This document shows positions 55,621 to 64,000 of a stretch of DNA of 64,000 nucleotides, one piece after another. Below the pieces are notes generated by a model. That model was given only the letters and a program-made list of their open reading frames with translations. It did no database searches and was not told the DNA's origin. The translations under genes and the position numbers were made by a program. Position 1 is the stretch's first letter. Each line of letters begins with the position of its first letter. The stretch is taken from positions 124,001 to 188,000 of the forward strand of contig NZ_JACSZW010000002.1 of the NCBI RefSeq assembly GCF_014472395.1. The letters are read 5' to 3'. Source of the DNA: Pedobacter sp. N36a (lineage in GTDB: Bacteria > Bacteroidota > Bacteroidia > Sphingobacteriales > Sphingobacteriaceae).

Positions 55621-56316
55621 CTATTTTATTCTAAGCGGATTTATGGCCTTTATCCAGGATTCATGCTGGCATTTGATGCAGGAATGCTTTAAAGATTGAT
55701 TTAGCTCCTCCACATTACCGCAGAAGGCACAGGCGTATATTCCCGGTGTAGGGATGACTTTGTGACAATCGTCAAAGAGTTCGGGTAATATAGGAAGGCC
55801 ATATTTAACCTTTTCATCTGAAAAGTAGTAAATACTAAGGTTGCCAGAGGTTTCTAGAATAACAGATTCTACTTGTCCGAGGTGAGAGATGCTCTGCTGA
55901 CGCATTTCCGAGAAAAATTCATCATAAGCAAGTCCTTCTTTTCCAAAATCTTTAATTGAAAACTCCCCGTCTTTAATCAGGTAAACGCAGGTTCCTTCAA
56001 TCAGGTCATCCATCTTTTTACTTCTGGCCATCAAAAAGGTAGTCATTCGATAGGCACTTACAATGACCGCAAAGATCAGTACGGGTACGAGTAATCCTAT
56101 TTCTTTGTAAAACATCGGGTCGCCAGCTGCAGAGCCCAGGGAAATGATTACAACTAGTTCAAAAACAGAGAGTTGTTTTACGCCCCGTTTGCCCAGTAAT
56201 CGCAAGCCGATTAAAATGATAAAGTACATGATGAAGGTACGCAGGCAGATCTCTACCATGAATTCCCAATCTGCCTCTCCAATTAGAAATTTAGTCCAGT
56301 CGATGTTTAAAAGCAT
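55621..56316 (-). CDS. DUF421 family membrane protein (YetF/YcaP-like) with zinc-ribbon tail
   Basis: 231 residues. Three N-terminal membrane helices (RTFIMYFIILIGLRLLGKRG, SVFELVVIISLGSAAG, LVPVLIFAVIVSAYRM), then the DUF421 soluble domain (KEGLAYDEFFSEMRQQSISH, VESVILETSGNLSIYYF). The C-terminus adds CAFCGN and CIKCQ, a probable zinc ribbon, present in a subset of the family. YetF/YcaP proteins are of unknown function. Single gene. Confidence 0.85.
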   Translation of the reverse strand: MLLNIDWTKFLIGEADWEFMVEICLRTFIMYFIILIGLRLLGKRGVKQLSVFELVVIISLGSAAGDPMFYKEIGLLVPVLIFAVIVSAYRMTTFLMARSKKMDDLIEGTCVYLIKDGEFSIKDFGKEGLAYDEFFSEMRQQSISHLGQVESVILETSGNLSIYYFSDEKVKYGLPILPELFDDCHKVIPTPGIYACAFCGNVEELNQSLKHSCIKCQHESWIKAINPLRIK

Positions 56317-56378
56317 TGGTGATACAAATAAGGTTTAAATATATGTTCTAAACTATAAAAAGTCCGGTACGATAAGTT

Positions 56379-56735
56379 TTATGTGCTGATTAAACTTTCA
56401 ATTTTCTGGAGCAGCAGCTGCATTTCGAAAGGTTTTGCCATAAAATCATCAGCTCCGCTATCCATTGCAGATGTTTTGATCTCCCTGCTGGCAGAAATCA
56501 TTAGAATTGGAATGTTTTTAGTTACAGGATCGGCTTTCAGCTGCCTGCATATATCCCGGCCATCGATACCTGAAAGCCAGATATCAAGGATTAAAAGATC
56601 TGGAATGGGTTTTATCTCTTCTAAAATGGCAGACCCATTTAAAGTAAAGGCAACATTATAGCCCATTAGCTCCAGCATCAAACTCGTTGCATCAACTATT
56701 GCGGCATCATCATCTGCTATAAATATTTTTTTCAT
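56379..56735 (-). CDS. Single-domain CheY-like response regulator
   Basis: 118 residues. Acidic pocket DDDAAI at the start, phospho-acceptor Asp in LLILDIWLSGIDGRD, Thr/Ser in ILMISASRE and Lys in FMAKPFEMQLLLQKI. No output domain. It follows the hybrid-free PAS histidine kinase gene by 14 bases on the same strand and is almost certainly its partner. Confidence 0.9.
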   Translation of the reverse strand: MKKIFIADDDAAIVDATSLMLELMGYNVAFTLNGSAILEEIKPIPDLLILDIWLSGIDGRDICRQLKADPVTKNIPILMISASREIKTSAMDSGADDFMAKPFEMQLLLQKIESLIST

Positions 56736-56749
56736 GGGAAGGATTTCGC

Positions 56750-59359
56750 TTAATTGGAGTTATTTAAAGGAATAGAAAAGCAGAAAGTGGACCCTTTTTC
56801 AATCACAGAGTTTACCCAGATCTTTCCGCCAAGTTGTTTAATAATTTCTGAAGAAATATAGAGACCGAGTCCAAGCCCCGGAAAAGTATGTTCTTTTGTC
56901 CCGCTAACCCGATAAAACTGTTCAAATACCCGATCCATCTTTTCTCTGGTTAGTCCGATGCCAAAATCCTGTACACATAATTGTACCTCCGTATCGTGAT
57001 CTTCGGTGTAGATGATGATTCGGTCTGCATTAGGAGAGTATTTTATAGCGTTCGTGATCAGGTTGATCACTACTTGTGCGATTCTTTCCTTATCTCCAGT
57101 CACCATTCTTTTGAAAGAGAGCTGGTGTTTGATCTGATGCCTGCCGGAAGTGAGCTGCATATCTTCAATGATTTCCAGCATCATCTGGTTAAAATCAAAT
57201 GGTAAATTGTCAAATTCCAATCTGCCTGAATTGATTTTTGTAACATCAAGTAAATCTCCGATTAAACTAGTTAATCTGTTGATCTGTCCATCCATTTTTG
57301 ACATTAACACTGCATTTTTTGTATCTCCTGCACGATTTAGCATCATTTCTAGTACCTGAGCATAAGCTTTAATACTGGTTACAGGGGTTTTTAACTCATG
57401 ACTGGCAACAGCAAGAAAGTTGTCCTTTTGTCTTTCCAGTTCTTTTTGATCGGTAATGTCGGTATTGGTTCCATACCATTTAATAATTTTGTCATTGGCG
57501 TCTTTTAGTGCTAATGCCCTAACCAGCCACCACCTGTAATTTCCATGTTTGTCCAGCATGCGGAACTCCGTTTGGTAAGGGTTGCCCGTATCTACACTTA
57601 ATTTCCACCTTTGTGTCACTCCTTTCACATCATCTGGGTGCAGCATCTTTATCCAATTATGGCCAAGAGATTCAGCAATACTAACGTCGCTCCGTTCATG
57701 CCAACGGTCATTGATATAATCCAGCATGCCATCGGGATGACTGGTCCATACTACAGCAGGAACAGTATTTGCAAGAAATTCCATTTCCTTAATGGCTTGC
57801 TTTAGTTCTTCGGTTTTTTTGTCTACTGCTTTTTTTGCATTTAACTCTTTTCTCAGGTCCCTGGCGATTCCTGCAATGGCCACAGGTTCATTGCTAAGTT
57901 CCTGACGGATGATAAATAGCTGTTTATGAATAGGAATAATTTCTCCGGTAACCTGATGGACGAGCTCTAATCTTCCCGACCATTTTCCATGTGTATAGAG
58001 TTCCGGAATGATCATGTTACGTATTTCATCAGCGGAAATTGCACTGTGGTATTGGTACAGGTTCGCACCATTGATACTCGCAGGGTTAATGCCGATTAAA
58101 TTTCCTCCAGCCTCATTGATATAAATGGTATTGCCATCCAGATCGCAGTAATTACAGAAATCTTCAGAGATATCGACGATGGTCGCCAGACGTTTCAGCT
58201 CTGCTTTTGCTTTGATTTCCGGGCGCAGATCCCTGGCGGTAGCACCTCTTCCAATGATGGCTCCAGAAAATGGATCCTTGATCAGGATGTAGTTCACATC
58301 GCATGGGATTTCCTGTTTGCTGTGGTAATTTCTCAGGTGAATGACCCCTTGCCAGCCGTTTTCTTCAGAAATTTGTGGGATTAAAGTTTGCTGCACACGC
58401 TTTAGCTCATCTGGATGGTAGAAATCAGCGGCTGTCATCGTGCTGATATCAGTGTCCTCTGGAACGCCCAGCATTTTTCTGCCGGATTGGTTCATATAGA
58501 TCAGCCTACCTTCAAGATCGGCAATAGACATATGGTCAGCATTGTGTTTGATTAAAGAAAGCAGCTGCTGTTCACTTAAGCTGGAGGTTACTTCTTTTGT
58601 GATATCCATGGCAATACCGGCAAAGCGGTATAGGTTTCCCTGATCGTTGAAATAAGCTTTTCCTTTGCAATGCAGCCACCTCAGCGTCTGATTGAGTTGA
58701 TTCAATGTCCGATAGCGCAAATCAAAAGCCTCCATACGCTCTGGATCAATGGCTGCTGCAACAGTCAGTGCTACTGTTTCTTTGTCCAGAGGATGGACAC
58801 AATTCAGCACTGTGTTATAATCGATTTCGTTACTGCCATCGAATCCGAAAATCTCCTGACACCTTTGGTCCCATAAAATTGTTTCATTGCATAGATTCAT
58901 TTCCCAGGTGCCAATCTCTGCTGATTCCAATGCGAAACTCAGGCGCTCCTCGGTTTCACTGATTCTTTTCTTTGTGATTACGAGTTCTGTGACATCAATT
59001 GCGTTGTGAATAATTGCCATCGTTTTCCCATGTTCATCCTTTAGAGCTTTATAGGTGAAATTGAAATAAGAAGTTTTCAACTGTCCGTCTACGATGAGGT
59101 TGGCGGCTTCCTGTTCTCCCTGATAGGTGATTCCTGTATCGTAAACTTGCTGCAGCAAAGAAATAAATGGCTGGTCAATCAGTTCGGGAATAGCATCTGC
59201 CATTTCTTTCCCTATAACGGAATTATTTTTTCCCCATAGGTCTAGCATTTCTTGGTTTGCAGCTGCTATAGTAATGTTCCTGTTGGAATAAATGGCTGTA
59301 GCAGTAGGGTAGGCTTCGATAAGCGCATTAAAGTGTTTTAGATCGTTTTCAGAGTTCAT
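56750..59359 (-). CDS. Multi-PAS sensor histidine kinase
   Basis: About 869 residues from the ATG at 59359 (the longer frame to 59383 has no match in its first eight residues). No membrane helices, so cytoplasmic. Five PAS/PAC units in a row (for example ALESAEIGTWEMNLCNETIL, ADLEGRLIYMNQSGRKMLG, YRFAGIAMDITKEV), then HisKA with the phospho-acceptor in AVASHELKTPVTS and an HATPase with NLITNAIKYSPNAD, DFGIGLTREKMDR and GLGLGLYISSEII. It passes phosphate to the response regulator downstream. Signal unknown. Confidence 0.9.
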   Translation of the reverse strand: MNSENDLKHFNALIEAYPTATAIYSNRNITIAAANQEMLDLWGKNNSVIGKEMADAIPELIDQPFISLLQQVYDTGITYQGEQEAANLIVDGQLKTSYFNFTYKALKDEHGKTMAIIHNAIDVTELVITKKRISETEERLSFALESAEIGTWEMNLCNETILWDQRCQEIFGFDGSNEIDYNTVLNCVHPLDKETVALTVAAAIDPERMEAFDLRYRTLNQLNQTLRWLHCKGKAYFNDQGNLYRFAGIAMDITKEVTSSLSEQQLLSLIKHNADHMSIADLEGRLIYMNQSGRKMLGVPEDTDISTMTAADFYHPDELKRVQQTLIPQISEENGWQGVIHLRNYHSKQEIPCDVNYILIKDPFSGAIIGRGATARDLRPEIKAKAELKRLATIVDISEDFCNYCDLDGNTIYINEAGGNLIGINPASINGANLYQYHSAISADEIRNMIIPELYTHGKWSGRLELVHQVTGEIIPIHKQLFIIRQELSNEPVAIAGIARDLRKELNAKKAVDKKTEELKQAIKEMEFLANTVPAVVWTSHPDGMLDYINDRWHERSDVSIAESLGHNWIKMLHPDDVKGVTQRWKLSVDTGNPYQTEFRMLDKHGNYRWWLVRALALKDANDKIIKWYGTNTDITDQKELERQKDNFLAVASHELKTPVTSIKAYAQVLEMMLNRAGDTKNAVLMSKMDGQINRLTSLIGDLLDVTKINSGRLEFDNLPFDFNQMMLEIIEDMQLTSGRHQIKHQLSFKRMVTGDKERIAQVVINLITNAIKYSPNADRIIIYTEDHDTEVQLCVQDFGIGLTREKMDRVFEQFYRVSGTKEHTFPGLGLGLYISSEIIKQLGGKIWVNSVIEKGSTFCFSIPLNNSN

Positions 59360-59615
59360 CTGGAGATAGAGATAAGAGTCCAAAGTTACTTTATTTCTGT
59401 GCTTTTAAAGAAACAACTTAAACAATAGATATAGGGTTTGTATGATGCAATAAAAACTATATTTTACTCCTTTTAGTGGTGGTAAAGAATATTGAATGGT
59501 CTTGTTAGTTTAATAAAAAAAATAAAAAAGGTGGATTTAGTTATATTTAGCCCTTAATATGGTCGATCGCTATGCACAACTGGAAGATGACCGATTATTA
59601 TATTTAAATATTGAT

Positions 59616-62114
59616 ATGAATAAGAATTACTTTGCTGTTATTTTACTATCGTTGGGGCTGTGGAGTAGCGCAGCATTTTCTCAGGGTAGATCTGAACTGT
59701 TATTGGAAAAAAATTGGAAGTTCACTAGAGCAGATCAGGCTGATTTCACTAGCATTAAATACAATGATAGTAAATGGCAAAATGTTATCGTTCCTCATGA
59801 CTGGGCTATTTATGGTCCTTTTAGTGCTAATAACGACAAGCAGCATGTGGCCATTTCACAAGATGGACAAAAAGAAGCTTCAGAACACGCAGGACGTACA
59901 GGCGGCTTGCCATTTGTTGGTGTAGGCTGGTATAGGAATACCTTTATGCTGCCTGCTTTTAGTAAAGGTAAAAAAGCTTCGGTCATCTTTGATGGAGCAA
60001 TGAGCAACGCTACGGTATACTTAAATGGTAAAAAAGTAGGATTCTGGCCTTATGGTTACAATACTTTTCACTTCGATATTACTGAATTTTTAGTGCCTGA
60101 TCAAGAAAACACACTTGCGGTAAGGTTGGAAAACTATCCAGAATCCTCCAGATGGTATCCTGGAGCCGGTTTATACCGCAATGTTCATGTGGTGGTAACC
60201 GAAAGAGCACACATTCCCGTTTGGGGAACACAATTGAGCACACCCGTAATTAATAAGGAGTTTGCGAAGGTTAATCTAAAAACAAAGATGATACCTGGAG
60301 AGGTAGATGCTGCTGTTTTTCAGTTGTTTACTGAAATCAAAGATAGTAATGGAAAGGTGGTAGCCAGCGCTAAGACCTCATTGAGTAAATATGATGAGGA
60401 TACTTTTAATCAGGAGCTGGTGGTACAGAACCCGCAATTGTGGGATACAGAACACCCTGTATTATATAGTGCAGTTTCTAAATTGTATGAAGGAAATGAC
60501 CTTCGAGATGTGTATACGACTACTTTTGGCATTCGATCGATAGAAATCATTCCTAATAAAGGCTTTTTTCTGAATGGAAAAAGAACCCAGTTTAAAGGAG
60601 TTTGTTTACACCACGACTTAGGCCCTCTGGGTGCAGCAGTAAATGATGCGGCCATTAGAAGGCAGATCCGCATCATGAAAGATATGGGGGTAAATGCCAT
60701 CCGGACTTCTCATAATATGCCAGCGCCAGAGTTTGTAAAGGCTTGTGATGAAATGGGAATGATGCTGATGGCGGAAACTTTTGACGAATGGAGGGCACCA
60801 AAACAAAAGAATGGTTACCATAAGTATTTTGACGATTGGGCGGAAAAGGATGTGGTCAATTTGATCCATCATTATAGAAATAATCCGAGTGTAGTGATGT
60901 GGTGTATCGGAAATGAAGTCCCTGAACAAGGAATGCTGGGGGCTGCTAAAACAGCAAAATTTCTTCAGGACATCTGTTTCCGTGAAGATCCTACACGTTT
61001 TGTTACACAGGGAATGGATCAGCCAGGATCTGTCATCAATAATAATTTTGCAGCAACGATGCAGGTAGCAGGCTTCAATTATCGTCCTTTTACGTATCCT
61101 GAGGCTTATAAGAAATTGCCGCAGCAAATTATTCTAGGTACGGAAACGGCGTCTACAATTAGCTCTAGAGGGATTTATAAGTTTCCAGTGCTAAGACGCG
61201 CCATGCCTATCTATGAGGACCTTCAGGTTTCTTCTTATGATGTAGAACATTGCGGCTGGTCTGATTTGCCGGAAGATAATTTCATTCAGCATGATGACCT
61301 GCCTTATGCAATTGGTGAATTTGTGTGGACCGGTTTTGATTATCTTGGAGAACCAACTCCATATTATACCAATTGGCCAAGTCATAGTTCGTTATTTGGA
61401 ATTGTAGACCTTGCAGGAATTCCTAAAGACCGTTATTATCTGTATAGAAGTCACTGGAATACCGGAGCAAACACGCTTCATATTCTTCCAAGCTGGAATT
61501 TCAAGGATAGAGCAGGGCAAACTACACCTGTTTTTGTGTATACCAATTATCCTGCTGCAGAATTGTTTATTAATGGTAAAAGCCAGGGGAGAAAAGCAAA
61601 AGATACGACGTTTACGGTTTATAATACCGGAAATAAGCAGTCGCTGGAGGCTTTTGATCGTCAGAAAAGGTATCGTTTAATGTGGATGGATACTAAGTAT
61701 GAACCAGGAACTGTTAAAGTGGTGGCTTACGATGCAAAAGGAAATGCGGTAGCACAAAAGGAGATTCATACTGCTGGAAAACCGCATCACCTCGAATTGA
61801 AAGCGGATCGTACACAATTGACTGCAAATGGAAAGGATCTTTCTTTTGTATTGGTTAGTGTGGTTGATAAAGATGGGAATCTATGTTCCGAAGATACCAG
61901 GGAAATCAGTTTTAAAGCTGCTGGAGCTGGGAAGTTCCACGCGGCAGCTAATGGGAATAGTGCGAGTCTGGAGTCTTTTCAAGCACCAAAAATGAAGGCT
62001 TTTAGTGGTCAGCTGACCGCAATTGTGAAGTCTGAGGAAAAACAAGGTGTGATTTATTTTGAAGCTGCTGCGAAGGGCTTGAAATCTGCCGTGCTGAACA
62101 TTGAAGTGAAGTAA
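59616..62114 (+). CDS. Glycoside hydrolase family 2 protein (beta-galactosidase-like)
   Basis: About 832 residues from the ATG at 59616, which opens a good signal peptide (MNKNYFAVILLSLGLWSSA, cut near SQG). Domain order: sugar-binding jelly roll (VIVPHDWAIYGPFSANND, GVGWYRNTF), immunoglobulin-like domain, TIM barrel with GVCLHHDLG, NAIRTSHNMPAPEF, the acid/base in VMWCIGNEVPEQG and the nucleophile in ILGTETASTI, and a C-terminal DUF4982 plus an Ig-like domain. Exported exo-acting beta-galactosidase or -glucuronidase type; specificity unknown. Single gene with its own terminator. The 59384-59615 gap shows no other gene. Confidence 0.9.
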   Translation: MNKNYFAVILLSLGLWSSAAFSQGRSELLLEKNWKFTRADQADFTSIKYNDSKWQNVIVPHDWAIYGPFSANNDKQHVAISQDGQKEASEHAGRTGGLPFVGVGWYRNTFMLPAFSKGKKASVIFDGAMSNATVYLNGKKVGFWPYGYNTFHFDITEFLVPDQENTLAVRLENYPESSRWYPGAGLYRNVHVVVTERAHIPVWGTQLSTPVINKEFAKVNLKTKMIPGEVDAAVFQLFTEIKDSNGKVVASAKTSLSKYDEDTFNQELVVQNPQLWDTEHPVLYSAVSKLYEGNDLRDVYTTTFGIRSIEIIPNKGFFLNGKRTQFKGVCLHHDLGPLGAAVNDAAIRRQIRIMKDMGVNAIRTSHNMPAPEFVKACDEMGMMLMAETFDEWRAPKQKNGYHKYFDDWAEKDVVNLIHHYRNNPSVVMWCIGNEVPEQGMLGAAKTAKFLQDICFREDPTRFVTQGMDQPGSVINNNFAATMQVAGFNYRPFTYPEAYKKLPQQIILGTETASTISSRGIYKFPVLRRAMPIYEDLQVSSYDVEHCGWSDLPEDNFIQHDDLPYAIGEFVWTGFDYLGEPTPYYTNWPSHSSLFGIVDLAGIPKDRYYLYRSHWNTGANTLHILPSWNFKDRAGQTTPVFVYTNYPAAELFINGKSQGRKAKDTTFTVYNTGNKQSLEAFDRQKRYRLMWMDTKYEPGTVKVVAYDAKGNAVAQKEIHTAGKPHHLELKADRTQLTANGKDLSFVLVSVVDKDGNLCSEDTREISFKAAGAGKFHAAANGNSASLESFQAPKMKAFSGQLTAIVKSEEKQGVIYFEAAAKGLKSAVLNIEVK

Positions 62115-62129
62115 TTTGAGGTAGCTATG

Positions 62130-62168
62130 AACAGGCTGGTTGGTTTTTAATCTAACCAGCCTGTTTTA
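62130..62168 (+). terminator. Terminator after the GH2 gene
   Basis: AACAGGCTGGTT pairs with AACCAGCCTGTT (12-base loop containing a T-run), followed by TTT. It lies between the convergent GH2 and GAF genes and may serve both. Confidence 0.8.
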
Positions 62169-62174
62169 TTCGCT

Positions 62175-62729
62175 TTATTTCTCAAGTACTTCTAGTTGGT
62201 CTTCTGTGTTTACTATGTTTTTTAACCGTTCCTTTTTCTCAATTTCCTGGATGACCATTTCTGCAAATCCTTTTAAAGACTCCACCTGTTCAGCGCTAAA
62301 TTCCCTCAATTTAGTGTCAGTAATGCATAAGGTACCTATCATAAATCCATCTGAAGTGATTAATGGGGCGCTGGCATAGAATTTAAAACCATATTCTGCA
62401 ACAATGACTGGATTGGTCAATAGGCACTTTTCTTCTTTAGCATAATGAATGATTAGGGGTTCGGAGTCTAGAATAGCAATTGAACAAAGACTTCTTCCCC
62501 TTGATGTAGACTCAGCCCCACTTAGTCCAATCCCTGATCTAAAGAATACATGATTGAGGTCTACTAATGAAATCAAGGCCATTGGACTTTCAAATTTTTT
62601 TGCGGTTAGCTGTACAATCTGATCCAATATGGGGTCATCAAAAGCATTGATTACATGGTAACGCTTTAAAGCAGCAATGCGCTCAAAGTCGTTGGAAGGG
62701 ATGATGTTTCTGTTAAAAATGTTTTCCAT
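62175..62729 (-). CDS. GAF domain protein
   Basis: 184 residues; a single GAF domain (LDQIVQLTAKKFESPMALIS, KFYASAPLITSDGFMIGTLC) with a coiled-coil tail (ESLKGFAEMVIQEIEKKERL). No kinase or other output follows. Such stand-alone GAF proteins bind small ligands and work as accessory sensors for two-component or cyclic-nucleotide systems. The upstream 62730-63124 (about 395 bases) is AT-rich and shows no gene or remnant. Confidence 0.8.
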   Translation of the reverse strand: MENIFNRNIIPSNDFERIAALKRYHVINAFDDPILDQIVQLTAKKFESPMALISLVDLNHVFFRSGIGLSGAESTSRGRSLCSIAILDSEPLIIHYAKEEKCLLTNPVIVAEYGFKFYASAPLITSDGFMIGTLCITDTKLREFSAEQVESLKGFAEMVIQEIEKKERLKNIVNTEDQLEVLEK

Positions 62730-63124
62730 ATCTGCTTTTTTGGGAATAGACCCGGTTTCTGAATTTTTTTAAGGAAAGCATGAATCAAATAAAGTCTTTT
62801 TCTTAGTTAGATTATTTTAATTAAAGTGTAAAATAACAGAATTATTTTAAAAGGTGGCGGTAAAACTTTGTAACCTCTTAAGTAGATCGTCTTTTGGAAC
62901 AGATTGTTTTATGACGAATGTAACGGCAAAATCTAATTTATAACTGTTCATTGCTAAAACCTATCTTTAAATTTATGGGATAAAGTTTATTTTGGTGTAA
63001 TATTCAACTAATAATATTGCTTTTTGATATCATATTAGTAATATATAATAAATATAGAGATATAAATTTACTTCTTGTTTGTATTGACAAGTGTTAATTT
63101 TAAAAAAGATGCGACATTTAAAGA

Positions 63125-63421
63125 ATGAAAGATTTATTCAAAAAGGACTACGAGATAGTTGGAGAGAATGTAAGAGCCATTCGCAAGGCATTAGGCTTAA
63201 CTCAGGACGAATTAGCGAATAGGTGTTCTGTTAATTCTGCCAAAATTAGTAAGATTGAAAATGCCAGAACGGATTACATGTTCTCTACGTTATTGGAAAT
63301 TTGTGAAGGGCTCAAATGCAATTTGCCAGATGTGACTGGGAAAAAACTGGTTGAACAGCCCATTGAGGAAGAAGTAACGTTGCTTACAATTGAAGGACCT
63401 AAGGTGCTTTTATTAAATTAA
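63125..63421 (+). CDS. XRE family helix-turn-helix regulator
   Basis: 98 residues. N-terminal HTH_3 domain (VGENVRAIRKALGLTQDELA, NSAKISKIENARTDYMFST), then a short tail. Similar proteins act alone as repressors or as antitoxins; no toxin gene is beside it. A weak inverted repeat (CTTGT...ACAAG, 63074-63091) is just upstream. The start at 63125 is the first ATG of the frame. Confidence 0.8.
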   Translation: MKDLFKKDYEIVGENVRAIRKALGLTQDELANRCSVNSAKISKIENARTDYMFSTLLEICEGLKCNLPDVTGKKLVEQPIEEEVTLLTIEGPKVLLLN

Positions 63422-63429
63422 TTATTAGC

Positions 63430-63713
63430 AGAGAACTTTCTGCAATCAGCCCTTCTGGAAAAATAAAGGTACTATTGGCGGATTTCGAGAGTAAACAGTT
63501 TAATGGTCCAAATGATCTTTGGATCAATGCTAAAGGAGGAATCTATTTTACGGATCCTCATTATAAGCGTCACTATTGGACACGAACGGGGACTGATTTA
63601 AGCAGTGACGATGTTTATTATCTTCCTAAAGGAGCAAAACAGGCGAAACGTGTGGCTGCGGGGATGGTCAGGCAATCTATAGCCTGCCAGTGAATGTAAA
63701 AGGAGTAGAATAA
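63430..63713 (+). pseudogene. SMP-30/gluconolactonase-like protein, remnant
   Basis: The frame reads RELSAISPSGKIKVLLADFE, KQFNGPNDLWINAKGGIYFT, DPHYKRHYWTR and VYYLPKGAKQAKRVAAGMVR, the middle blades of an SMP-30/LRE beta propeller including its metal-binding Asn-Asp pair. The N-terminus is missing and after GMVR, where relatives read PNG, the frame ends at a TGA (63691-63693). A shifted frame gives IYSLPVNVKGVE to TAA 63711-63713, plausibly the original C-terminus, so an internal deletion is likely. Confidence 0.65.
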
Positions 63714-63773
63714 TTCGTTTAAAGGTGATGAATAGATTAAAATGATCAGGAAGACATCGATGTTAAAATAATA

Positions 63774-63807
63774 AACCCGGTAGCTTAAACAGCCGACCGG
63801 GTTTTTT
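63774..63807 (+). terminator. Hairpin terminator
   Basis: AACCCGGT pairs with ACCGGGTT around a 14-base loop and is followed by six T in total. It lies between the SMP-30 remnant and the minus-strand gene entering from the right edge. Confidence 0.75.
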
Positions 63808-63841
63808 GTATATCATGTATTATGCAGGTAGTGTAAAGTGA

Positions 63842-64000
63842 TTAATTCATGTTCAGGCGTTTCTCACAATCCTTGATGAACTTATTCCCAAGTTTCTGAA
63901 CAATCAATTTCAGGCTCCCGTGGCGTCCTGTAGCCGAACAGAAATAGTAATAAGCAATTGTGGCATCATCTAATGCTCCACGGTGAGTAGGGGGAAGTGG
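63842..64000 (-). CDS. C-terminal end of an unidentified gene (5' end outside window)
   Basis: On the minus strand a frame open from the right edge reads PLPPTHRGALDDATIAYYYF, CSATGRHGSLKLIVQKLGNK, ending NMN and TAA at 63842-63844. HRGALDDA resembles the last motif of DnaQ-type 3'-5' exonucleases (HxAxDD), but the following tail does not match a family I know. The frame, stop and facing terminator support a real gene. Confidence 0.45.
   Translation of the reverse strand, partial: PLPPTHRGALDDATIAYYYFCSATGRHGSLKLIVQKLGNKFIKDCEKRLNMN

Overview
The window looks like chromosomal DNA of a Bacteroidota bacterium, most likely a Pedobacter-type member of the Sphingobacteriaceae. Pointers are an ECF sigma / FecR / SusC / SusD / TlpA-DUF4369 block, a CzcA-type RND pump fused to a TolC-like domain, GldF-GldG-like fusion, Tat-exported phosphatases, weak Shine-Dalgarno sequences and occasional TAnnTTTG-type -7 promoter elements. 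The taxonomic call is inference from gene families; no rRNA or tRNA gene was seen.

Layout: 1-4254 is the end of an M16 peptidase, a GldF/GldG-like fusion and a sterol-desaturase-like enzyme. 4478-6838 is a large MscS-type channel. 6950-8120 is a collapsed GMC-oxidoreductase/gluconate-dehydrogenase locus. 8574-11213 is a two-gene GH105 + DUF2264 pectin-type operon. 11257-12402 holds a DJ-1/PfpI gene between remnants of a sodium:solute symporter and an MscS channel. 12618-15639 has a Tat phosphatase, a Crp/Fnr regulator and an NAD-dependent epimerase-like reductase. 16087-24261 (minus strand) is a sigma/anti-sigma-controlled SusCD uptake operon with a TlpA-like thioredoxin. 25713-29704 has HxlR, an NTF2-like protein, an AlkD-like protein and katG. 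30361-37880 is a carbohydrate/phosphatase region full of gene remnants (S41, AraC, GH36, SDR, GH29) around an intact sialate O-acetylesterase and a FUSC transporter. 38070-42530 holds regulators and small unknowns. 43064-48993 is a heavy-metal RND efflux operon whose fused TolC domain is cut off by an in-frame stop. 49192-55036 is a five-gene ergothioneine operon. 55188-64000 has a lipoprotein, DUF421, a two-component pair, GH2, GAF, an XRE regulator and a broken SMP-30 gene.

The most interesting system is the tightly packed 49192-55036 operon: a flavin disulfide reductase, an EgtV-like ATPase, an EgtU-like permease/binding-protein fusion, egtB and egtD. Uptake, synthesis and (by inference) redox recycling of ergothioneine would be encoded together, and the EgtU binding domain appears circularly permuted: its two halves are in the reverse order to the usual OpuC/EgtU order.

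The second theme is gene decay. At least a dozen genes are reduced to fragments by clean internal deletions, frameshifts or stop codons, with no transposase nearby. A third is a near-palindromic GCAAAnnTTTGC motif, seen upstream of the GH105 operon, a phosphatase gene and the ergothioneine operon, which could be a shared operator.
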